Assembly: GCA_947396885.1 (NCBI GenBank)
Contig: OX377201.1
Location: forward strand, 65,012,983 to 65,076,982
DNA from: Heligmosomoides polygyrus polygyrus
Taxonomy: Eukaryota > Nematoda > Chromadorea > Rhabditida > Heligmosomidae
Direction of reading: 5' to 3'
Length of the DNA: 64,000 bases
In this document: piece by piece, positions 43,599-55,593 of the stretch
Layout of the letters: every line of letters begins with the position of its first letter
How positions within the stretch are numbered: position 1 is the first letter of the stretch
The notes under the pieces: model-generated
The model's database searches: none
What the model saw: the letters and a program-made list of their open reading frames with translations, nothing else
What the model was told of the DNA's origin: nothing
Program-made: the position numbers and the translations under genes

Positions 43599-45239
43599 CA
43601 CATAGTTCCATCAGATTCACATAGACTGTTTCCTCAAGCATTTTGTGACTCATGGATGCGCAACGTAGTCACCTTTTGTACCTTCATCACTCTGATTTCA
43701 CTTTTTTCCCTTTCCGTCTACTAGTCATCTGCACCATTTCCGACGGACAGCACGCCTAAGATCCCAGGAGCGACCGCATATGTCGGTTCGGTTCGCAGTT
43801 GTAACTGCACCGCCGTTGCCCTCGGTAAAAATGTGAATGATGTCATTCCCTGCATTCAGGCAAGGTCTTCAAAACTGCCCTCGCTAGTCATATGCTCCCG
43901 GCAACGTCTATGACGGCCGCAAAGACCTTCCAATGGATTAGCACCGTTTTTCGGCCGTTAGCAACTACATATCCTGAGCGATGGGATCGGCAGCATTCTG
44001 AGAGCAACTTCTGCAGGGCCGCTCTTTTAAGCTTTCATGTGAGCACTGAAAGCTGCCTATGAAGCCAAAACCCAGCGAATCTCTGAAACCGGCTTCTAAA
44101 TTCCTAAACCTGCAATTGGTGAACATCTAGGGAAGTGACTTCGACGAAAGCAAAACGAAATAGCGGGTCCCACTTAAAATTTGTTGTCTTTAGCATTGTT
44201 TCCGAAAGGTTTCCCAGAAAGCGAGCGATCGCTTAGACGGCGTTCCAGTTATTTCTTGTTCCTTCCTCCGAAAGTTGGTTGTTGCAATTAGACAGCGGCC
44301 AAGTCACTCGAAAACACTCCCAAAGTGGCCTCCATGCATGAGAGCTCTGCCCCATTTGAATTCTCGACCTCCCTGAAGCAGCGTTTAGAGAGCGTCGTGC
44401 TCCTCGTCATAGGAGCCACAATCAACCGAGTGAAGAAGCTTATTACGGCTGGTCTATCTACTTCTTTTGCTACAAGAATGATGAAGAATGCACTCAACTT
44501 TTCGCTTGAAAACTAAGCTTTCTAAGCTCCTTCTTCAATTTTGATAGGTAATTTTGCAGCTTTCCACCTACGGTGATATTAGGTTGGTCCGAAAATGGTG
44601 TGAAATTATTCCGCCGAATTCAATTCAAAATGCCCCTTTAAAAAACAACACAATGCTAAGGCAAATCAACTTCCTCAGAATCTACAAACCATCTGCGCGC
44701 TATTTCACAGCCGTAGAACTCTAAGCGTCTGGAGCTGGCGAACTCGAAGATATCGGTCTTTTCAAAGGTGAAGTAATTGGCCTAAATCTTTTTTGGAGGA
44801 TTTTGAAAACAACTAAGGAATTGGCTTTTATGTATGTATGGAAAGGTCTGCAGAGTATGACAAAAATGTAAGGTTTCGAAAGTATAGTACAATTGAACAT
44901 TATCTTGTCTCAGTAAACAACTTCTCACATAGCATTGCGGAAGCTCTCTTCTTTCTTTTACGGCTCGGGATGCTTCATGCTGTTTCAACGGATTAATGGG
45001 ATTCCAGAATGTACAGGAGATGTCCGTTCAAACCGTAATCACAACCATTTTGACGACCTAATTCGTCTTTGAACTTATTATCGCAGTTGAGAGACCGCGT
45101 CCAACGATTGCGCAACACGAGTGCGATCTTCCCATCCTACCGGATGTCCATCTGCTCGTCAGCCATGTCGCTGGCGCTCTATCGCTACGGATATTCTCTC
45201 TCCATTCATGACAAATCCTTTTGCATAAGTATATATTAT
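43599..45239. other. No gene recognised; contains a lone mariner terminus
   Basis: At 44579 a mariner-type end (TTAGGTTGGTCCGAAAATGG) follows a TA (44577-44578), but no partner end or transposase is found. Remaining short frames (for example 44288-44516 on both strands) are not recognised. Confidence 0.45.
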
Positions 45240-45560
45240 TATATTATGTTCTCACATTATATTACAGACTTTCCAAGTGAGTTAAGTATTTTTTCGATGT
45301 ATTTTTTAAAACCTTCTCCTTCCTGTGCCACCTCTTCGCGGAATTACAGGATATCAAACCATAACGCTTTCAAAAAATTCCTCCGTGAGCGTTCCTAGAG
45401 TAAGATGCTTCAAATGTTGAGAACTCTTCATTAAGCTCTCGTATTTACACCTTCAATACTATACAGCTGCTAGCAACTATTGTTGACGGTATATTGTTTT
45501 GTGTTGTATTTCTGTCGTAATTTTGGCACACGAACATAGTCGTGCAATAAATAAATGAAT
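45240..45560 (+). mobile_element. Possible LINE 3' fragment
   Basis: A frame (FPSELSIFSMYFLKPSPSCA, then YRISNHNAFKKFLRERS) is followed by an A/T-rich tail ending AATAAATAAATG. Layout resembles the LINE tails at 24187 and 36640, but the protein match is weak. Confidence 0.3.
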
Positions 45561-46926
45561 ACACCTGAAAGCGCATTTCCTGCTCTATTAAGACAACAGT
45601 CAACATTTACCCTTGCTACATCTTATACATTCTTCTTTGGCAACGTCTGGTACCCCTTTTTGACACCCTTTAACTGAAGACGCTGATTTACTTCATTAAA
45701 TATCTTACCTGGCGAGAAAACTGTACCACGAGCTCACCTATCGAACGTACGCCGTTCGAATGCGATTTCGTTCTCCCGATTATTTGTGGCGCCTATTCTG
45801 AATAGATAAATGAAAACGTCATGAATCCTCATTTTATGCATCAGAAAATCGTTCCGAAAGTCAGGGATGCTTTCAGATGATACAGCGCTCATTCGTAAAA
45901 TGTGTTGTGTTCATAGTATAAGCAGTCAAGCACAGAGCAGTAAAATCGCGCATTACGTGCATTCACCGATCAGGGGCGATGCAGGTCTTGTCTGGCCTGA
46001 GCGCGAAGTCAGTCCGTGGTCAATCGCGATCGGCTTTTCCCGTTGGTCATCCGTACTCGTCACACGCGGGTGCGTCCTCACTAACTTTCTCTCTGCAAGT
46101 CGATGTTGCCGCTCTGACCAGTGCAAACGCGGCATAAATGCCATCTTATCGTGCCTGACTCTGAGGCCTCGTAAGTTCTCCTTAAACGGATCGGCAGCAG
46201 CATCAAGGAGGTATGAAGGCGTTGGACAGAGGGCTTACGAATATAATGAGCGATATAGACCTTCACATTTTAACTGATGTAGGTGTTGGAGAACGTTTTT
46301 GAAGCTGGTTTCGTTTTTAGTTGGTCCCAAGCGTAGAATTTTTTCTTACGATCACTGAATCAAATTGGCCCAGAAAAACAAATACCTTTGCCAATTTTAT
46401 TCATATTATTTAAAATAGGTGGAGGTCTGCTTTCTAACCGTAAGGTCTTGTGAGAGGCCATGATCCTCTGGTACAGTTTATAAAAAAGCTGGAATAATGT
46501 AGAAACGCTGATCACCGCAAACAGTATTCGCCAGGTATTATGCATGCCATACAGAGGTTGTGGTTTGGAAGCGCTCGATGTCGAGGGCATGCATCTGGTT
46601 GCATAACAAGTTCCGCTATGCTGAGGGCCGTGAGGGAAATTCACATTGTGTCTCCTTTTTGATCGCTGTTGGGCTTGAAAAATTTTCCGCTCCATCTGGT
46701 AACGGAATCGCTGGGGGAAGGTAGGTGTGCGCATTGATTTGCTTGTTAACGACTGCAGAGCGGAAACTATAGCATGGCTTTGAAGCCAATGAAGCACCTC
46801 GGTTGGGCACGATTTCAAAGCGGCTCCATGTTGCCCATTAGGAGTCGGACACCAGAAAGCGGACCCAAAAATGGCTGGTAGAACATGAGCAAGTGCTCAA
46901 CCTTTCAAAGCACGTAGACAATGCCT
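45561..46926. other. No recognised gene; unidentified 152-codon ORF at 46360-46818 (-)
   Basis: The minus ORF has a basic N-half (KIFQAQQRSKRRHNVNFPHG), then one hydrophobic segment NTWRILFAVISVSTLFQLFY and a Pro-rich end. The layout, basic region then one membrane span after an HG motif, faintly recalls the first segment of DEG/ENaC channels; this is a guess. Frames at 45867-46277 overlap on both strands and are not recognised. Confidence 0.25.
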
Positions 46927-46935
46927 TTAATCCAA

Positions 46936-47234
46936 ATAAGGATAAAAAAGGATAAAGGACGGCGTTACTCAGTCCCTTCTGGGATGCGCCAGCGCATTCT
47001 ACTTCTACGGGATGTCGTGGAGGCGACATGAATGCGTATTTGGCCATACAATGACTTGCGGTGGCCAGCCGATGAACAAGTCAGCGCTCTATCCTTCCCA
47101 GACAAGTCTGGCACCAATTCACCGACCCCGGAGGGATGGAAGGCTTGGTTGGCCTGGGCGGGAAATCCGAACCAGGAACCTGGTATCGGGTGCACGCGAC
47201 AGTCGCGCCTCCTCCGACTGCGCTACACGCGCCC
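46936..47234 (-). repeat. SINE family 1 copy with 9 bp TSD
   Basis: Full-length, 299 bp, tRNA head at 47234. Exact flanking repeat TTAATCCAA at 46927-46935 and 47235-47243. The 3' tail (46936 on) is GGATAAA-type repeats. On the minus strand, GGCGCGACTGTCGCGTGCAC and GTTCCTGGTTCGGATTTCCC carry the A/B-box layout of a tRNA. Confidence 0.92.
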
Positions 47235-47243
47235 TTAATCCAA

Positions 47244-48861
47244 GTAGTTTCTAAAAAGCAAGCAAAAAGTTCGCTTTCAAGATGATGCTGTAAATTCGAG
47301 AACTGTGAGAGACGACAGCTGCTTCGTTTTTCCCATGTTGTTCCTTAATTACCAGTCACTCGAAATTTTTTATGCAGCTCCGCTTCCTACCATCATATTG
47401 AATTTCATCATGGCCTCGAAATCCTTCGTTCCTCAAGCATAGCTGTTACAGGCTGTACGCCTGTATACTTCAAATAGGATGGAGTGAGTGAATGCTTTGC
47501 GGTGCGTGATAGTTGCGTAATGCCATCAAAGTTCAGTTCGCCGCCAGACACTATTCCTACGACACTCTCGGACGGACGTTAGCCGTGTGCGCTTTCGCGC
47601 TCGTTTACGTCTCACCAGCACATGCCATCGTGGTTTTACATCATCTTTCATATGCATCTCTCGTCACCGTAAATCAACAAATCCAACTTGAAATGCATCA
47701 TCGTTCAGCCATAACAATCCAATGCGCATGGCAATTGCTGGAAAATCACAAGAGCATCAATAGAGGTTGCATGTACATATTTCGCAGCTATTTATTTACC
47801 AGACGTACAGCGGCGTGTTGGCCGCCAAACGTCTGGTTGGGGGTTTCGCTCCCAAACCATGGCAGTACCGCTTGGCCACAGCGGTCCTTCTTTTCTTCAC
47901 TCATACCTTTATTCACCTGTATAATCTGTCGTCCTGTTGACCATCGAGCTAGTATTCTGTATGTCATCCTCATTTGCATAACTCTCAAAACTGACTGAGT
48001 TACGTCGGCTGAACAAAGTGTATGTATAGCACCTTCCAATCTCATCGACGAGTGGTCCACCAGTGACCCATCCTTTTTGATCTCACCAAAAATAGCTCCA
48101 GATAAGCTGCGTTTTTTATTATGTATCTACACCAGATTGGGCTCCTGTATAGCTACATCTCAACACTAGACATCGTTTCCTTCAGGTGTAAAAATCTTTA
48201 TTTTTGAAAAAAAAAATTGAGCATGACCTCACCTGATCGCAAGGAATATCGCTTAGAAAAGGGTTGATTTTGGAATTTATATATTTATTTATTTTTATTT
48301 TTATATATAGAAATTATCGTTTGCTAAAGCACATATCAGTTTTATAGATCGATTTCCTCAGGTACCTTGAAATTCTTTATTTTTGAAAAAAGGAAAATTT
48401 TCAGCATGAACTCACCTGATTTCGCTTCCAAACCATGGTAGTACATCTTGACCACAGCGGTTCAGGAAGACAGCTTAGACAAAAGCTGTGCTGTTATGGA
48501 CTCCAGTTTGAGCTCCAGTGGTAGCCTGTTTCAAGAAACATTTTTTTTTTGTGGAAAACTCCAGCATAGGAAGATCACTCCAGCTGGTCGGATGAAAGGT
48601 TGCTTAGGAGAGGGCTGATTTCTGCCTGCTACAAGTTGGGGGATAAGTTTCGCAAGATCCATTGCAAAGGGTTGACCAATAAAGGGAAGAGCAGTGAATG
48701 TGGGGCCAGTAGTGGGGAGCGGTAAAGGGGGAGGTCCAGTGAAGGGGATCAATAGATTTAGCACCAGTGAATTACCAGTGAAGAGGGGACCAGTAAGGGA
48801 GCCAATAAAGGGTAGACCATTTAAGGGGGTTCAGTAAACGATCCAGTAATAGAACCACTAA
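47244..48861. other. Repeat-derived stretch, no gene
   Basis: 47815-47900 and 48420-48465 share AAACCATGG..GTAC..CTTG(A/G)CCACAGCGG and the CCGCCAAACGTCTGGTTGGG motif of R3. 48170-48245 and 48355-48420 are copies of CTTTATTTTTGAAAAAA..GAGCATGACCTCACCTGAT. 48690-48860 is a low-complexity array of GGGGACCAGTAA-like units. A 161-codon frame at 47513-47998 (+) overlaps these repeats and is not recognised. Confidence 0.5.
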
Positions 48862-50215
48862 AGGGGTGTGCGTTTAACGATTAACGATTTACCGATTTAC
48901 CGGATTTACCGGCATTTTTCGTTAAAACTTTTTTTAACAGAATTTAACGACGAAAAAACCCGTTAAATTACATTAACGACTTTTTGTGACCATTTTGAAA
49001 ATTTTGCTTCCTCTCCGTGTAAATCCATTTTGAACGATTTTTTGTATGAGCTGTGGCAGTATCCCTAGGAAACCTCCTACTTACTTAAATTAGGGTAGGC
49101 AATCAATATTGTTCTCGAGTTTCGATGTATTTTCCTTTTGTTGGCATTTTCTTTGCTCCTTAACCAATTTCTTTGTTTTTTTTTTCTGTTTTTTCACAGT
49201 TTTTGTGATATTTCCTTCGTAAGTGGGGTTGAAAATCAGAGAGAGCGCAATGAAAACGCTACGAAACACAATCTGTGCGAGTAGGGCTAGGTATTTCTGA
49301 TAAAACTCTACAAACGCTCACTCTATAGGTTGTCCCCCCCCCCCCTCTCGATTGAAAGGTTCGATTCTATATGCATTGTTTACGGCACACTTCAAAGGCA
49401 AGTTGGACAGTCTTAGAACAATTCCTGAATAGGACAGCTAGGAGTTTCCGATAAATCTCCCTAAACTCTCACACTACAAGCTGTCGCTCGCTCTACAGAT
49501 TGTCGCGCCCGCTCAAAAGCGTTCTTTTCGGCAACTTACCAAAGCCTATGCGCGGTACTGTATAGGTTAGTATAAAAACTGGTACTTCACAAGCTGTCTA
49601 TCGCATAAAGAGTTTTCAAAGGTTTACGAAAAGGTATATCTTTAAAGGTGCATATCCGGCTCTAGCAAGAAATTACCTTCATGTGTGTGGTTTTTTTCGC
49701 CTAATATGCGAATTTACTTTCATAGCATTCATCAGTTGGGCCCCAAAAGTCTGCTTAGTGGGCCCAGGTTTTGTAAAAAAAATTCGTCAAGAAGAAAAAG
49801 AAAAGCTGAAAAACGTTGACCCGCGATACGATGCAGCTTGGATCTTCCCAGAAGCTGGACGATTTTCTACCAGCTAAAGGAACTAGACGTTGTAAGAAAT
49901 TTCCTATTTTAGAAGTCTTCTTACTGTTTGGTTTCAAAATTTTCTTGATTTCTCCCTCTTAGCAATTTTGTTGACGATAGATGGACTTTTGTTATTTGCT
50001 GCGAAGATGAAGACATAGTTATATAATTATCATGCAGATGGAGTCGAAAAAAATTCAATAAGGAAAAAAGGTATGGCTTTTACATGCTAAAATGCAGCCA
50101 AACTGAATGCAGCTAAGAGACATTTTATTTAACGAATTTACCGTTTTAACGCAAAAATTTTTCGTTAAAAGGCGGTCATTTAAAATTTATCGAAAAAAAT
50201 TAAACGCACACCCCT
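48862..50215. mobile_element. A/T-rich element with 16 bp TIRs (hAT-like termini)
   Basis: AGGGGTGTGCGTTTAA (48862-48877) is inverted at 50200-50215. Both subterminal regions are rich in TTTAACG/CGTTAAA. The right end reads CAGGGGTGTGCG from outside, as in many hAT elements. No transposase; no 8 bp TSD visible. It interrupts the GGGGACCAGTAA array, which resumes at 50216. 49230-49640 contains diverged units of the 146 bp repeat found in the large palindrome. Confidence 0.6.
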
Positions 50216-50309
50216 GGCGGGGGGGGGTGACCAGTAAAGCGGTAGTGTAATGAAGGGGATCAGTGAGTGGGACCAATAAGGGGACCAGTATTTTCTCTCA
50301 GTGTCGTCC

Positions 50310-51290
50310 AACGTGGCGTCAGAAGACGTGCTACTGACCTCCTGCCGCATGTGTCGGTGTACAAAAGACGTGTCGTAGACGTCGTGACATATGCTTCCGG
50401 ACTCAGCAAATGTGTCACAGAAGTTACCCCATGTGCATCCGGATCCAGACGACGTGCCGCACGTAAGATTTTGCACATCATCCATGAGATTTTCGGATGA
50501 GTTTTTAAAGACTTCGTGCAACATCGAATGTGCGCGTACTTGATACTACTGGGTAGGGAGAATGAGTAAAGGAATCGGACTAATGTTTATCCGTCGGACT
50601 GGGAACGGTATCGAGTGGTCTACCAATAGCAATTCCATTTATGTTTCCGCAGATCAAGCACTTCGGATTAAAACTCTTTCTATCTGTTCCTCGCCATGTG
50701 AAGAACGAGTGCTTCAGAAAATGAATCCCGTAACGTAATCGTCTCACTACCGGGCGCGTGGAGCGCAGTCGGAGGAGGCGCCGGCTGCCGCCTGCACCCG
50801 ATACCAGGTTCCTGGTTCGGATTTCCCGCCCAGGCCAACCAAGCCTTTCATCCCTCCGGGGTCGGTGAATTGGTACCAGACTTGTCTGGGAAGGATAAAG
50901 GGCTGACTTGTTCATCGGCTGGCTACCCCAAGTCATTGTATGGCCAAATACGCATTCAACTCGCCTCCACGACATCCCGTAGAAGTAGAATGCGTGGCGC
51001 ATCCCAAAGGGGATTGAATAACGCCGTCCTTCATCCTTTATCCTTAACGTAATCGTAGAAAATGAAAATGAATCGTGCAATAGAGCGTAGATAGGCCCCA
51101 CAGAAGCAGTTTTGAAGATTCTGCCCTACCGTATCCCGATATACCACTCTATATAGCAAAACCAGTATTTTTTACTGTAGTGAATGAGAGAAGGCCTAAA
51201 GAATACAAGAAGACGGCCGGGGTGTTCTATTCTCCGGGATTGGGGGCGAAGCCCCCAACCTGACGTTTGGCGGCCAGCAGGCCGTTGAGC
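50310..51290 (+). repeat. Long dispersed repeat R3, SINE-filled copy
   Basis: Same order of blocks as 34270-34936 (GAACGAGTGCTTCAGAAAAT, AGATTCTGCCCTACC, GGGGGCGAAGCCCCC, GACGTTTGGCGGCC), longer by about 300 bp because SINE 50743-51044 sits inside. The first part encodes imperfect repeats (GTAGACGTCGTGAC-type). 51291-51634 shows nothing else recognised. Confidence 0.65.
50743..51044 (+). repeat. SINE family 1 copy with 12 bp TSD (reference copy)
   Basis: 302 bp flanked by exact TAACGTAATCGT (50731-50742, 51045-51056). The head is tRNA-like: GGAGCGCAGTCGGAGGAGGC (A box, about 50760-50775) and CCTGGTTCGGATTTCCCGCC (B box, about 50814-50825). The body includes CCCGTAGAAGTAGAATGCGT; the tail is TCCTTTATCCT. 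These are the features of an RNA polymerase III-transcribed, LINE-mobilised SINE. Confidence 0.93.
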
Positions 51291-52134
51291 GTTTGGTTTA
51301 TTCCATAACGCACAGCTTTCTTATGCGCCGTATTTATTGCGCCGTATACCTGTGCTTGTCCAATGCATGGCGATGCTTATTTGATTGATCATGCGAATGC
51401 CGTTTACATGCGTATAAGCTTGGAAATAGCAGAAACATTTGCAATAAAAAACGCAGCGATTCTTCACTGTGCAGCTAGGGGTGGTCAGTGCTTGAACTAT
51501 CAATCAAATACACATTGCGATTTGCCGAACGAGAACAAGGCGCAACCTCTCTATATGGCACAGCGGGACTTTATTTGCATTCCAGCAATCTAGGTTATCA
51601 CCTGGAGCACCTGTTGCCCGTTGATCATCGAGTACAGTACCGAACGCGTCTTTTGAATAGACGCCGAAAAAACCGCACTTTTGCGGTTTTTGCGTCTTTT
51701 TGCTATAACTCGCCCAAGGATCATCCATTTGAAAAAGTAAGAGCACATTTGAGCTCAGGAGATTGAGCTCTATCGTTTGGTATATACATTTCATATGAAA
51801 GATCAAAAATGGCCAAAATTGAAAACTTGCGCTCCATTGAGAAGGACTGCCGCGGACGAGTTGTCGGCCGCAAGGCGTCGAAAACCGTTGCATGGTCACA
51901 ATTCCTCTAATATGAGGTTTTTTGAGAAAAGGTTGGTACCGATCGATTCGTCTCTTCGAGATCTACACAACCATGTATACAAATTCGCCAAACCACCGCG
52001 TTTTCGCAGTGGGTGGTCAAAGATGTCTGGAGGAGACTTTTTGCCACTGGGGAAGCTTATATTCCAGGACTTGCATGTTCTCGGAGCATCTCAAGCATGG
52101 CGTAATGTGCTTTGTCATGCCAGGAGTCCTCTGG

Positions 52135-52570
52135 GAGTGCGCCGTGTACAATGCATATAGGATCGAACCTATCAATCGAGGGGGGGGGACAGTTTGTAGA
52201 GTGAGCATTTAGAGAGTTTTATGAAAAATTCTCAGCCGTCCTACTCAGGAATTGCTGTACTCTGTTCCGGCGAGACTTTGGAGTGCGCTGTGCACAATGT
52301 ACATAGGATCGAACATATCAATCGACTGGGCGCGACAGCTCATAGAGTGGGCGTTTGGAGAGTTTTTATCAAAAATTTGCTGCCGCCCTACTCAGGATTT
52401 GCTGTGCTCTGTCCGGCGGAGACTAAGGAGTGCGCCGGGAGCAATGCATATAGAATGGAACCTATCAATCGAGTGGGGCAACCGCTCGCAGATTGCTCGC
52501 GCGGGCGTTTTCAGAGCGCAGTAACTCTGTCAAATTCGAATCCTCTCGGCTGCAAGTCCTGGGTCTGGTA
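52135..52570. repeat. Three ~146 bp tandem repeats (left arm)
   Basis: GAGTGCGC, then CAATG..ATA..GAATC/GATCGAACCTATCAATCGA, recurs at 52135, 52281 and 52428. The mirror-image array is at about 55975-56410 in the right arm. Confidence 0.8.
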
Positions 52571-55295
52571 GTCAGTAAAACGGCCTAGTAGTACGCTAAA
52601 GTAGAGCGGGGTAGCTGAAGAAGCGGCAATGTTACAGGGGTGCGAATATGAAGGTGAGGCTTGTGTGACGTATTTTTTTCCGATTTCGGTGGACCGCTGC
52701 GGGAAGACGCGGGAAGCTAACAGCCTCAAAAACACGTGGGCGAACAGGATGTTAAGGGCACTTTACGATTACATGCTCAGAACGTCTCAGCTGCATAAAC
52801 TGCCTTAGCTTCAGCTACCAGTTTGAAGCGGCAGAAGATAGCAGTTAGAGTTTCTTGCGCTCTTACTCAGCCAACGTTGAGTTCTCGACACTCGCAATGG
52901 TACCACTCTGTTCACCATGAAAAACGCTATCGAATGGTATCAATTTCGACAGACTTCGGGAACATCGATTTTTTGACGGTTTCCCATTAAGGACGAGGCC
53001 GCTCGAGACCGCGGACCGCGGCAGGCGGACGGTGACGTCATCGAAAGTCGATATCTTCAAATTGTGCCGTGCTTGATACCATTCGATAGAGCTTCTCATG
53101 CTGAATTGAACGGTGTTATTAAGTGCAATCACAACTGTTATCTGGGCGAGTAAGAGCACGGAGAACATAGACCATTGTTGTGCTAAATTGCACGCGCGGG
53201 AATGTTCTGAGCGCAATAACTCTGTCACATTTGAATTTTTCCGGCTACGGCTTGTGGATTTTGTAAGCAGTAGAATGCTAAAGAAGTGCGCTAAAACATA
53301 GCAACGTAGCTTATGATTGTTTAAAGTTACAGCGGTGCGAAAATCCAGTTTAGCCTTGTGTGACACGATTTTTTCCGATTTCAGTCGACCACTGTAGAAA
53401 CACGCAATCAGCTAGCGGCCTACGAATGCGTAGGCTAGCAAATCAGCTAAGGTACTTTACGAAGATCTGCTCCTAACTCTCCAGCTGCCTATACTACCTT
53501 AGTCCCAGCTGCTATTTTAGAGCTGCGGAGGGCAGCGGTGAAGATTCTTCCGCCCTACTCGCCCATGTTCGAGCTTTCGAACTTCAGCAAGGGAACCGTT
53601 CTGTTCAGCTCGAAAAGCCCTATTGAACGGTATCAATTTCGACCAATTTTGAAAACATCGATTTTTTGACAGTTTCTCATCGAAGCGGCCGCGCCAGACG
53701 GACGATGACGTCATCGAAAGTCGAAATCGGCGGAATTTTCAAAGACGGACGTCGAATTCGTAATCAGCGTCCCAAATAACCCATAGACGATTTTGGACGA
53801 AGTTTGGACAAGAAAATTTGGCCAATTCCGAAATCGTCGACTTTCGATGACGTCATCGTCCGGACAGGCTCGGCGAAGAGCACCCTCGTCCCCGAGGGAA
53901 ACTGTGAAAAAATCAATTTGCCCGGAGTTCGCCGAGATTGATACCGTTCGATAGAGCTTTTCGAGCTGAGCAGAACGGTTCCATCTGTTGTGTCAAAAAC
54001 TCAAGTGTGGGCGTGTAAGGGCGGAAGAATTCACGGCTGCCCTCTGCAGCTCTAAAATGGCAGCTGGGACTAGTGCAGGTTAGGCAGATGAGGAGCTATG
54101 GGCACTTCATTGTAAAGCAGCTTAACTGCATTGATAACTTACGCATTCGTAGGCCATTAGCTGATCGCGCGTCCCCACAGTGATCGACTGAAATCGGAAA
54201 AAAATCGTGTCACACAACGTTTACCTGCATTTTCGCACCGCTGTAACTTTAAACAATCATAAGCTACGTTGCTATGTTTTAGCGCACTTCTTTAGCATTC
54301 TACTGCTTACAAAATCCACAAGCCGTAGCCGGAAAAATTCAAAAGTGACAGAGTTATTGCGCTCAGAACACGCCCGCGCGTGCAATTTAGCACAACAACG
54401 GTCTATGTTCTCCGTGCTCTTACTCGCCCAGATAACAGTTGTGATTGCTCTTAATAACACCGTTCAATTCAGCATGAGAAGCTCTATCGAATGGTCTCAA
54501 GCATGACACAATTTGAAGATATCGACTTTCGATGACGTCACCGTCCTTCTGGCGCGGCCGCTTCGATGAGAAACTGTCAAAAAATCGATGTTTTCAAAAT
54601 TGGTCGAAATTGATACCGTTCGATAGGGCTTTTCCAGCTGAACAGAACGGTTCCCTTGCTGAGGCTCGAAAGCTCGAACATGGGCGAGTAAGGGCGGAAG
54701 AAGCTTCACCGCTGCCGTCCGCCGCTCTAAAATGGCAGATGGGGATAAGGAAGTTCAGGCAGCTGGAGAGTTAGGAGCAGATCTTCGTAAAGTGCCTTCG
54801 CTGTTTTGCTCGTCCACGAGTTTGCATGCCGTTAGCTTGCCTCGTGCACCCGCAGCGGTGGACCGAAATCTGAAAAAGTCGTGTCACACATGCCCAACCT
54901 GCATTTTTTTTCGTGTCACACATGCCCAACCTGCACCGCGGTAACCTTGCCAATTCGTAAGATAATTTGCTGTGCTTTGGCGCTTTACTAGGCCGCTTCC
55001 GTATTACCGCCTACGGAATCCACACGTTTCACCCAGAAAGATTTGAAGCTGACAGAGTTATCGCGCCCCGAACACGCCCGCGCGTGCAATTTAGCACAAT
55101 AACGGTCGATGTTCTCCTCGCTCTTACTCGCCCAGATTACAGTTCTGCCTGCTTGCAGTAAAACCATTCAATTCAAGATGAAAAGCTCTATCGAACGGTA
55201 TCAAGCATGGCACAATTTGAAGATATCGACTTTCGATGACGTCACCGTCCGCCTGCCGCGGTCCGCGGTCTCGAGCGGCCTCGTCCTCAATGGGA

Positions 55296-55593
55296 TAAAG
55301 GATAAAAGGATAAAGGACGGCGTTACTCAATCCCTTCTGGGATGCGCTAGCGCATTCTACTTCTACGGGATGTCGTGGAGGCGACATGAATGCGTATTTG
55401 GCCATACAATGACTTGCGGTGGCCAGCCGATGAACAAGTCAGCGCTTTATCCTTCCCAGATGAGTCTGGTACCAATTCACCGACCCCGGAGGGATGGAAG
55501 GCTTGGTTGGCCTGGGCGGGAAATCCGAACCAGGAACCTGGTATCGGGTGCACGCGACAGTCTCGCCTCCTCCGACTGCGCCACACGCGCCCG
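55296..55593 (-). repeat. SINE family 1 copy inserted in the palindrome's right arm
   Basis: 298 bp, tRNA head at 55593, tail GGATAAA-type at 55296. Flanked by ATGGGA at 55290-55295 and 55594-55599. The corresponding site in the left arm (52985-53000, TTTCCCATTAAGGACGAGG) is empty, which fixes the boundaries. Confidence 0.93.

Noticed and set aside
45100..45180. Minus-strand start MADEQMDIR followed by a GTAGGA donor as a first exon
   Set aside because: Only nine codons, no downstream exon found; cannot be supported.
47513..47998. 161-codon plus-strand ORF
   Set aside because: Runs through dispersed repeats, with no recognisable motif or splice context.
51777..52160. 127-codon ORF conserved in both palindrome arms as a gene
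   Set aside because: Conservation is explained by the inverted repeat itself; a second overlapping frame is equally open and no domain is seen.
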